DNA of 64,000 nt from Pyrocephalus nanus (lineage: Eukaryota; Chordata; Aves; Passeriformes; Tyrannidae): the NCBI GenBank assembly GCA_038380795.1, contig CM076259.1, positions 60,469,938-60,533,937 of the forward strand. Direction: 5' to 3'. This document shows, piece by piece, positions 36,660 through 48,600 of the stretch (position 1 is its first letter; the number at the start of each line of letters is the position of its first letter). A program made the position numbers and the translations under genes. The notes beneath the pieces were generated by a model. The model did not search any database and had not been told where the DNA came from. It saw only the letters and a program-made list of their open reading frames with translations.

Positions 36660-39600
36660 CTATGTGAAGAAGGGAAAACAGATAAATTGCCTGAAGCCAG
36701 AACTTCAGTCTTCAAAAGCTGTCTTCTGACGCCAGCAAGGACATACTGTCATACCTTGGAAGTCATACTTACAGATCGTTTGTGCACCAGGACCAGGTCT
36801 ATAAGTTTGCTTTGTTGTCCTTCTTATAGCTTTAACTGCTTTCTTTGCCAAGCTGTCCTGAAATGAAACAAAACTTTATTAACTTTAAGGCCCTGTGATA
36901 ATAGTTAATATGTATTCAGTTAGAATTTATTTACACTGTGCTCTGAATCTTGCATTAGTTAAATACTCTTATTAAAAAGTTCTAGAAAACCCACATAATG
37001 CGGTAAAAATTTTCAGCATATGCCCATGCTGCAGATTGCATTTCTGCTGTAGACAGATAAAAAATATAGATAGCAGTAAACTGCTGTCAAACCACTTGTT
37101 CTCATTTGTCTCATATTTTTTCTTTTCTGCTGCAGTATTTAAGTCACTGACAATTTATATGGTATTGAGAAAAACGGCAGGAAAATATTTTAGTTGAGAG
37201 AACTCTACTCTTAAGCCATGAAGAAGACTTAAATACCCAGAATTAGGGCATCTCTTTCTACTTCTCAGGGAAAGAGTCACAAATGCATTATTACTGTTTA
37301 CTCACAACTGCACTTTTTAAATTGTGGTATTTAAAACAGTTTGTTTCAGGAAATTAAGCAGTAACCAAGACATCACAGAATATATATGTTATTAGGAGTT
37401 AGTTTGTTAAATATTTACATTACTGCTTTTTTTTTTCATGTCTTCTGAACACACTGGCACTAGTTACCAATGGATATGCTGTATTGGACTGTATGGGATT
37501 TTGAAGTGGGATGCTTTCTTGTGTACTTTTTACAGTTCTTTTATGTATAAAACGCTTCTTTTAAAAAATAAAATGTTTTTTTAAAATATTATTTTAAAAA
37601 ATAAAATATGTTAAGTGACACAGTAGATGCTGACGCTGAAAAGCAATCAAAACGACAGCAGTGTGTGCAAATGTCAATCATCTATAAACTCTCCTACTGT
37701 CTGTCCTTATGTCATACATGGAATTACCTGTCAGTGTATGAAATTACCTGTCCACCTCAGACATGCACTAGTTTCCCAGATGGCAAATCCCAAAACCTGT
37801 CACCTGCTTTCTGGTCGCCTTTCCATGATTTCTGCTCCTTTCTTACTTTGAGGCAGAAGCCCTTGCTGCAAATAGCAGAATTCATTGCCTCCGCACTTGG
37901 AGCTTAGGAAACACTGAAAGAGGCTAGGAAGTACAGGAGAGGGAATCCCTTGCTCTGGGGATTTTGACATCTTTGCATAAGAAGAATATAACTAAGCTGT
38001 CCACCTGCTCCTATGGCTTGATTACTCTGTATGAACATATCTCAGTTTAGCCTGGATATTTTTTCCACATCCAGACAAACCCAGAGTTTTATCATTAGTG
38101 AGAAAAAACAGCAGCTACTTTTTCTGCTTTGAATGCAGTCTGTCCTCAGGGTGACTTTTTACTCTGTGATTTGGTGGCTCAAGAAAGTAAAATTCTACAT
38201 AAGCAGGGTATGTTTTCCATCCTACCATTAAGACTACCTTAAGAAGTATCCCTAGCAAATACCATAATAAAAGTAGCAAGGGTCTGCCAGAACACCTCAT
38301 TGCTTAGGTATGTGAAGGGTGTTTTTCAGAGTTACACACCCAAGTAATTTCAGAATTTGTGTAAACCGTATAACATAATGAGGAATTTGCACATATATGT
38401 GTTTTCGAGGTGTCCAAAACAATGTGACTGCTCTTTTAACAGCAGCTTCAACATATCAGGTGTTGGTGATGTGTTATCAATCTGGAATAAATATTTTCTT
38501 TTTTCCATAGTCTTCAGAAGCAGATTGCTGATTTACACACTACTAGACTAGCCCAAATTAATTTGTTAAGAGCATCAAGAAAAATCTCATTTTCTAATTC
38601 TTGATCCTCAGAACCCTGTGACTCCCTCACTACAAGGCTAACCAAGCAGGGTAAGTAGTTCTGTAATAAGTGTGAAACTTTAGGAGCTTGGAAGACTTAC
38701 CAGCTCATCATGGTCTTTGCTTCTGTTCATAGTGTAAGAATATGGAAACAATACCAACTGGGAGTAAGAGTGCATGGTTATGTAGGCTTTAATGGTGCTT
38801 TTGTGGTCTCTGACAAAGCGAGCCACTGCTTTCACTTCAGGCTCGGACTCTGGGTAGGGTCCACAGTACGTCTCCTGACATTCATAAGGAGATGCTCCTT
38901 GACCTGTAACAAAAAAGGTGCACAGTTTTTACTTCTTTCCCTCTGCATTTCTGTTTATGTAATAAAAGAGCAGAGAGTGATGCAAATACAAAAGACATCA
39001 TGGATTCTGCCATACTATGGAAAGAACTTGAATGCTTGTAGAAATCTGTGCAAACCTACTAGGATTTCTCATCCACTACGCTCTCGGAAACAATTGGAGA
39101 AGGTAGAAGAAACATTGTTCAAAGAACAGATAAAAAAATCTAAGAAGAGAGAATGCTTAATTTAAGATCACCACATGATTGTGAGATCCCATCTTAAAAC
39201 CTAGAACTACAGGAAAAGGGCAATTCTAAGTGATTATTTAATCTTGGGGGAAAGCAAGCTCGCAATGGGGAGCTGAAGAAATACAAGTCAAAAGTTTTTA
39301 GGAAAACACCATAACAAGTTATAAAGAAGATGACTAGGATTTACCACTTCTGCTATCTTCTGAGTAAGACCAAATAACTTTCTGGAAGCAGTTGGGATTT
39401 TTAGTGTTTAGTGAAAAAATGCATATTTTCCTATAGTAGCCATGGACGGTTTAGCAATGGACTAAACTGACTGAAAACCATATAGGACATTAGTGTCAGC
39501 ACTGAGTGAAGTCAGATCTGATCTGTAAGGTAACATTTAAGCTATTCTGCAGACTATTAAAAACTTGTTAACTACTAAAGTGCCTGGAGTAAGTAAATGT

Positions 39601-42600
39601 GATATAGCCTTCACAAGAAACACTAAGACCAAAAAAATCTTAGTCTGCTAGGCATTGTGGAAGAATGACTGAGGTGGTCAGTTTGTGCACCATGGTGGAG
39701 CACCTACTCAACTGGATAGTGCAACAGGCCTTGGCTGACATGGCAAGGGCCATCTCTTCCCTCTTCCCACCAACAGCCTCCACGAGTGTATAATGGTACG
39801 ATGCAAGGGGCAGGATCCAGAAGCCCGGATCTCTGTTGTGCTGGGAAGAGGCTATTCCCTGGTGTGTCATCTGGGGAGAAAAAAATCCAGAGTCCCAACA
39901 AAAAGTATCTAAAGCTGGGAAACTTTTCACTGGTTCGTAACACATACTTAGCTGCATTTGTCTTTATATTAACTTTGTGAAATAGTAAATGAAAACGTTC
40001 TCAAAATAAAAAATTTTAAAGGCTAAAAGTGAGGCAGGGATACAATAGGAAGAAAATTATGTCCTACCACACCAGTGCGCATCAAAATTCCTGTTCATGT
40101 CAGTACCAATGCACATGCTGTTGCCATGCTTTGAGCGGCTTTTTCTCCACAGGCGATTCTAATGAGAGAGATACACAAGCCATGTTCAGGAAAAAAAGCT
40201 GAAAAAATCAATGCACCATCTCCCTGGTTAGTTAACTGTGACTTCCCACTTGTGCCTCTACAGTCATGTGCCAGTGAAAACCAAAGAAGACTCTAAAACC
40301 ACAATCTGTTTGCCAGCAAGGCTGGATGATAAAAGGAAATGTTGGGTAGGATAAGAAGTGGTCATGTCTGGTCTCATTTCAGTGTGATTTGGACTGTGGA
40401 AGGAGGGGAGAAGACTTTACAGTTTGGCCAGGTATGTGAGTTTAAGAGCTCAAGTCCAACCTTCCTGTAGGCATTGCTACCAACACATGGGAAGTTGGAA
40501 ATTTGGTGTGCAGCTGTTGAGGTGATGGTGCGTAGTTATACAAGTGTGAGCCAAGCTGTGTTGAAGATTAAAACAGTAAGAGTGGAGGAGGAGATTTTCT
40601 TTTTTTTATAACTTAAGTGAAGGATTTAAAAAATCAACCATCTCAACAGCTTCAGATTTCCAGCCAACAAATAAAACTCTGACAAAAGGTACCTGTTGTA
40701 CCTTCATTTATCTCAAAGAAAAAGTACTCAGAGAAGAGGGCTGTCTTGCAGGAGTAAGGAGTGAGTTACTGGCTGTGCTGTAGGTGATGCAGGACACTCT
40801 CCAGCTTGTGCTGGATTGTGCCAGTATTTATAACCTTGCTTCTGAAGACTGACACAGGTGTTTCCTGACATCTGGAAGTATTAAAATACCAGGATGAGAT
40901 TCTGTCATTTCCAAATGCATTTCTAGCAGATTAGAAGACACAAAGGTACTGTGGATAAAATGTCAAATAGTTGCAGTATTTGTTGTGATTTAAATAGGGC
41001 AAAAATGCAGAAATTCCAAGCACAGTTTTGGAGTAGGGGGTGTGCAGTTCCAGGATGAAAATGATGCTCTAAGCATGCACAGTGATAGTACCCATAAATA
41101 GCAAATCAGTACATTGCACAAACTGTCAAAAAAGGTCTACATACAGAGGGATGGCTCCACGTGTACTCATAGCCATCCACATTCATCACAGGCATGACGT
41201 AGAAATCAAAGTGCTCCAGAAGCATTGTCATGGTGGGGTCTCTTTCACGCACATGGATCGCCTATAAAGCACAGGGGAAACTTTTTAAAAGCATTCATAA
41301 TAGTGTTTTTCTTAAATTCCTAGAAAGGCACCTAGTGGCACATGTAAAATAATTGTGCAATTATCAGACAAGTCTACCTCCTGATAAAGCACATCACATC
41401 ATGGAAATTGCTGAATCGCAAAGCAGCTCTTTGCTTAGAACTGCCATGGAGAGGGTAGGAATCGAACTGATACAGTCAGTCAGATACACTCCAGTCCTTT
41501 AGTGTTAATGGGTGGTCATGAGATAGAATTGAAGCCTATTAATAGGAAAGTTTGAGCTTTTGCTGCTTGTATAAATAATAGGAACCCTCCCTCCCACCCA
41601 TACCCAAAATACCACAAAAGTAGCACAAAATATAGCAAGCTTGAAAAAAACAAGTAACATTTTAAATGGCTTCTGTATATAACGTTATTTCTCCGGTTGC
41701 ATCGTAAGTTTAATGCAATTGTATGACAAGAGCCAGTAAGATCTACATTGCTAATTTTGCCTCACAGTTTATTTTGAAGGCTCTAGTGATACCTAACCTG
41801 GTTGTTGGTCCATGATGCAGGAATAAATTTTAACCTAGATAAGTGGTTTTGTTACTATTAGAATAGACTAAGTCCTTAATCATATATTTTCTTCTTTTTT
41901 TTTTCTTTATGCCTTACTTAAACAATTTTCTTTCAGTTTTTCCCTATTTTCCTAAGGCAATGGACTTCTTTTGACTAAATGAGAACTGTCAATCTTTCTA
42001 CAGTCTTAATGACAAAATTAAATGATAAAGAGTGGACCCATTGTAAATAATGCCTAGAATTTGCTAGAGAGAGATGGTGGGTTTAATGTGTGTGTGCAGA
42101 TTTGTATTAATGTCAGATTTTAAAATGTTACTTCATGGAGTGATATCGAAATAAAATTTTAATTTAAAACACATAAATTAGATCAAAGGTATGGAGAACC
42201 TAAATGTTCAGCTTGTTACTTCTGAAAAATGCTGCAGGGACATGTCACTGGCAAAGTGACAGCACAGCTGGTAATTATTTGGAGCAGCATGAAAAGGGCA
42301 AATGCATTTCTCTCAAATGGAACCTTGAAGGCTGGGATTATCAGTGTGTCACAAGGTACATTTAGCTGTATCTGTCCCTAACTCCTGTAATATCCTTTCA
42401 ACTGTTATAGTTATTTAGGCTTTATAGTTGTGACCCTTTAGTATTATTATTATTATTATTAACATTACATTATTTAGTTCCATCACAACCAAACCATAAT
42501 TTATGTTTCAAGGACTCATCTATGTTGTTTTTTTGACTACAGTACTGGTGATTGTGAAGTCTCAATCTCATCTAGCTTATTTTTACTGTGAACTTTGCTT

Positions 42601-45600
42601 TTGTAAAAAAGTAACAATAAATAATATCTCAGAATATTAACTGAGCAAGATGAACAACCTTGTCTGGGCCAGAAAGGCCTTAGGAGCCTTTTCCTGGCCC
42701 ATACCAGGAACTGGACCAGAAGCTCAGCATAAAAAGTAGAGCAGAGATGCCTTAGGTTCAACAAGACTAAGGCAATGTATGTTACAATCCAGGTGCAAAC
42801 TGTAGATATTGTATCTTTTGGTGTACTTTTGTTTACTATCCTGAGCAGTATAGATATCAAAGGTATAAAGATGGATGTGACCATTGGTCTGCAGCTGCAC
42901 ATTGAGACTGGTCTATCTAAGACTGTTCTACAGGCTCATCCCATCAGTGATTTTGTGGTTCCCATGAACTATGTGCATGGCTAGCTGTTGTTGGTCATGT
43001 TCTGGAGGTCTGAAATGAGGGTATCTCTAGCAGGGCAAGAAGGTGGCTTGTGTGGCTTTATTCTCTGCATGAGGCAGATCCAGAAAGAAGCAGGAGCACA
43101 AATAAAAAACATAGAGGCAGGAGGAGCAGTAGCAGCAGGTGACGCATCACAGCAAGTGATAAGTAGAGATTGCTGGTGTGCATGCTGGTGTTGAGCTATG
43201 CCATGCCTAGAGTAGCCAAGTGTGGGGTACCTATTACTCTAGAAAGGCATGTAGGGAGAGAGCCAAGAGTTCTAGAAGAGCTTGAGCTCACTCTGGATGT
43301 CTTCTGATCCGCTCCAGGCAGTGCCAGATGCAGTAATATGGACCTTAACCACTGTGTGCTGCATGACCCAGAGCCACGACCATTCCTTGAATCCACGTGG
43401 CAACAAAGACAGATTATCAAAATTTGCTTTTGCTGGCATGGCCTCTCCTTCCCTGACCATTCATAATTATAAACATCTCTGTTGAATTTTCTGCATAAGT
43501 TTTTTTCATACTTGAAAGTACATTTGAGCTCATCTGCATTCAATCCCTGTGACTTTGTGTCTCTCTCTCACACACACACCCTCCTATCTACTGACACACA
43601 CACACACACACACATACACACACACTCACTGTTATGTATGCAGCTTAGACACAAATCTCATGTGCTGGTGTTGTGAAAGTAAATGGATTAAGGTTTTACG
43701 GAGCTTAGAGTGCAATTGGACAAAGGTAAATGGCATCAGGATTTTTTGCTTTGCTTTGACAACAGTAATCAGATGTGATTATCTACTCACATGGCCTATG
43801 AACCACAGGCAAAAAGCAGGAGAAATCCATTCTCTAGCGTGGATACCACAGTCAATCCATATGGCATTTTTGGATTTTTCCTGGCTTTTAGAAATCTGAC
43901 AAAAGAGAAATTGCATTAAAATGTCACCATTGTAAAGCAGAAATGAAAAGGTAACTAAGATGGAAGAAGAAGCGTCTGTCTTGTAGGGAGAGCTCATAGT
44001 GATCCTGGGCCAGGATGCAGTCACCAATTATGTTCACATGCAGGCAGACAGCCACATTCAGTCTGCTTGCAAGGTCCTAACAGACACCAAGATTACAGCA
44101 AGACCTGAGGTCAAGAGCGTCTGTCATCAGCTATGCAGGGCAGCAAACTAGATTGGCTTCATAGTCAGCAGAGGAGGGTATCCACTGTGCCAGTATTTCA
44201 TGCCTTTGGATGATGGCCAAATGTGACCCAAAAAGGAACTTGATGTCATCCAATGCATTCGCAACTGTAATGCACCTTAGTAAAACAACTTTAGAAACTT
44301 CTAAAAGCACAAAAAATATGCATGTAAGTACAGATTTAAGGAAGCTTTTAAGTTCTGGCCAAGCCATATCACTTGCTTGCATTATTACTTGGCAAGTTTT
44401 TGCACTAAGTCACAGCTGTACCTTCAGGACATAAAGCGGTCGCTTTTCGTATGATGATCCAATATATATTTTCTGTAGGAGATCAGAGTGGATGTTGACT
44501 ACTTCTTCCATCCAATGGTATATCTGCAAGGGTGAAGTTAGTATATAGATACTCTGTTGTTTTCCTTCATCCCTGAAAGTAACTTAAATTCATTCTACCT
44601 CCCAAAATCCTGCCTCTTTACCTGATGGGAAAGAAAAATGGATAATTCAGCCCACTTGCCACTTGCCTGACTCTAATTTCTCTTAAAACAAACAGTCAGA
44701 TACAGTCACAACATTGTCCAAGTATAGGCCTGAAATTCCTCTTTAGTTCTATTTGGTAAAATTATTATTAATTTCATGTTTCAAATATTTACATGTTTGT
44801 TTTGTGTCTTCATTTTTCTTCTCTCTTGACTTTGAATGGCAGTTTGAGGCAATACATGTATTAGAGATTTTGTCTGGTGCTTATTTCTTTCTCTATGAAA
44901 GCATTACAAGAAATAAAAGTCTAAATTGTTGAGTAATACAATGATAATTATTACCTATTGATGTTTTCTTTCCCTTTATCTCCATTCTCAATCATGAGAC
45001 AAATTTCACCCTCTGAATCTACAGATGCTTACAATAAAAATATCTTACTTCTTTCATTGAGTGGTAGTTTTCATAATAAGAAGAAGATCTGCGTGGGTTG
45101 ACTGTGTCATTGACAGTCTGTTTTTCAATAAATCCTTGAACATCTCCTATCAAGACTCTGAATAACAAAGGAAAAGAACAACATCCTCTTAAATAAATGA
45201 CAAACAACTTTACAAAAACATTCATGACAACAAATAAAAAATACATACTTGTGTTGGATGGCCAGTTGCCTTAACTGAGCTTTTGTGCTATTTATGTTGG
45301 ATGCCCTGACATAGAAATGGACTTCTTGGTCCTTCTTGATGTTTTCAACCATAACAGGTTGCCAGAGAATGACCTACAAATTTTCAAAAAACATTTCATT
45401 TTTTTTTAACTGAGGAAAGAAAAAATATTCTTACTAACATTTAATAAGCATTTTGAAAATAATCAAAGCATATGTTTTCAGTTTAAGAGACCCTTCGTAA
45501 CAAGCAGTTTAATGTTGGCTGTTATGTGTTATAGCATTCTGCTACTGCTGGAAATGAAATGTGTGTATTTAAGAAAGGTTTATAATGACTTCTGCACATA

Positions 45601-48600
45601 AATTCATAAATCAAGAACAAAGACGGGAACATAACCTTTGCTGAGATAGTATTTCTAGTATAATAGATATATTTAGGTTGTTATTATGTTACATGTTTTC
45701 AAGTCTACTGAGAGTTATTTTCCCTGAGGGTATTTTGAGAATTAATGAAGATCAGACCAGTCTTTGTAGTTATTGTATTCTCTGATGACTTTGATCAGGG
45801 AGGAAATAAATGCCAGAAGGGGTTTGAATATAAGTCAAGTTGAAGCAGCAATACAGAGACTAGAAACGGGAGGAAAATAAGAAAATGAGATTCTTCTTGG
45901 TAAAATTAAATATTTTACAATAATGAAATCTGAAGCCAACATATTCAATAAAAGACTGAAACTGTAGAGCTAATAATACAAAAAGATCTAGGGGTGACAG
46001 TTAGAGAAAATAAGGCATAAAAGTAGAGTGTGAAAAAAATTAGCATAATTCTTGGATGCATTTTTATGGCATCATACAGAATGGAGTCACCAAACAGTAG
46101 GGTTTATTTTGTTTTCTTCCTGGTGCAGTTGCACCAGGAATATTGTATCCAACTCAGGGCATCATGTTTTCAGGCATGTATCAGGTGTCAGCTGTTGACC
46201 TAATTTCTCAGAGAGAATGTGTCTGCAAAATCATACAGAAAACTCGTCCATGCTTTTTGATCAAGACTTTGGAGCAATAAATGGTAAAACATTTGGCCCC
46301 TGCATGTGTTACTGCAAGGTGTTATACAAATGGTTGAGCTAGTCTCAGTGTAGCCATCTCAGACATTATTGGCAGAGTAGTAGCAGCACCACATGGATCA
46401 GCATTGTTTGGAAAACCCATCCAAGAAGCAGGCTGGATGTCACTGTTGCCCTGGCTAGCCTGCTGTATGTACTGATGAGCACAAGTTCGGGTTTAGTTTT
46501 TCTTTGGCATAGACAATCTTTGAATTGAGAGTAAAAAAAGCTAAGGAACTCTGGATTAACATGGCTGAGGTGGCCAGAGGAGCAATGAATGGGGATAAAT
46601 GGGAAACTTTGGTAATACATATGATTATTGTTCTCTTTACCCATCATCAGCAATGGCCAGACCTGCCCCATGGGCAGCTACCAAAGGGGCTCCTGTGTCT
46701 AGGTCTTCTAATGAGGGCTACATGCAATGGGTGTGCTGTAAGGACAAAGCTTATGTTTCTTTTGGCTTATGTTTTTACTTCCAAACTTTTGCAGGAGTAG
46801 CACCTATAATTAGCCTGATAATTCCTCTTATAAGATGCTTATTTTCTATTGCTTCTTTTTTGCTAGGGTATAGACGTTACAATTTGTTGGGAGGCATTGT
46901 TTTTATCTTCCCTTTCCCTTTCCAATTCCCATTCCCCTTTCTGTTCTCTTCTATAACTTCCCAGAGAGAGAGAGACCAGAGAGACAGAAGAATCTGTTTA
47001 CCTCAGTGGTGTTCAGTAAATTCTGAAGGTCTTCAACTTGTTCATCTGTTTGTGGGAGAGCCCACAAAACTTCATCCCTGAAAAATATGAGTATTTAGTA
47101 AAGCACAGGTGTTTAAAAAAACTCCAGTTCGTGCAAAAGTGGAGAAGCAGGCTTGGCCTTTCTCATCTTCCTTGGCTTAGCTGCCGTGAGCTCAAAGATG
47201 ATTCAAGGGTGAAGATGCTGGGCCCTGTTCCAGCCTCTGTTCTGCAAATCAGTGAAATCCAGGAAAGAGGTGGTGCAGGGCTGTGGTAGCCAATATCTAC
47301 TGCTGGATGCTGAGATTGCTACTAAAAGCTGGAACCAGCATAACAGCCACCAGCCCCAGCCCCAGCAGCACTGGTGGAAAATTAGCATAGACCAGGAAGA
47401 GTGTCAGTCACTGTTTAAGTAGAGAAATCAGACCTCCCAGTCTGCCAAAATCCCTCCCAGTTTGGCAAAAGTCAAACACTTTGTTTTGTAGATGTGCATT
47501 CCTACTCCAGTCAAGTTTTTTTGACCTCCCCATTTGTGTATCTCTGACAAGTAACATTTTAGCTGGTCTGCACCACTGTCCTCCCCATCTTTGCCCAATA
47601 ACTTATATTCCCTTTCTACTTGAAAACCATGGTCCAGACATGCTGTACATGACATGGTGCTTCCCAGCTACTCCATGCTTGATCCCACTGTTGGTGACAG
47701 AAGTGAAATTCACTTTCTGGAAAGAAAAAAAATACTACTCTGCATTTAAATTGAGCCTTGATCTTCAGTGCCCTGCAAACCATGTAGTTCAAAATTGCAC
47801 TGAATAGATAATTAAAATAATTAATATGTGTAGAAGAAGGAGACTCCAGGGAATGTCAGACCCCTATTTCCATTTCCATTGCTGGGGTGGCTCTCAGCCC
47901 TCTAAGTGCATGGAACTGTGGCACTGCCTAAACCAGGCACCATGGAAGTCCCTGACAGCCCTGTCTGCAAAGACTGTCCTGAAAAGAAAACAGGAAGGGG
48001 TCTCAAAACTAGTGTTTTCAAGCAGCAGAACATGATTGTCAAAGCTCATTGTTGTGACTGATTTCAAGCAGAAACCTGACAACATCTGGCAACCAGGTGA
48101 TTCATCTTTGCTTTTAGCCAGGCTCCAAGCAATCACTGTTGTTTCTCATGCAGAACCAACAATATGCCAACCCTGGTTTTGCCTCCATCATCATTTGACA
48201 GAGCATCAAGAAGCAATCAGGGATAGGCAAGGTTGGCAGTATGCCTATTTCTTTAGGTAAGTCCACTCTGAAGTCTGTGTTTGAGGCTATTTTAAAAGTG
48301 AATTTGTCTTCTCAGAGCTGGGGAAGTCTTTTCATGGGGAGACCAGAAAAGGCCTGATGCATCTGGTTTCATCCTATGATTCCCACAGCCTGAGAGTACC
48401 AAAATAAGAAAGCTGCTATGTACTTGTACTCAAGTGTTTGTTGCAGAAATATTTCAGCTGGTACAATTCCTCTATAGTTCTCGTAATAGGCCCTAAATAC
48501 ACTGAACAAGCTGATCAAAATTCTGTCCTTGTACTTGTAGTCATGGGGAATATTAACAGCCAAAATTGAAGTTGTTAGGCTTCTCAGTTCCTTTGCTTTG

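Noticed and set aside
38710..39165. 151-codon plus-strand frame
   Set aside because: Overlaps CPB2 exon 9 antisense and has no recognisable domain.
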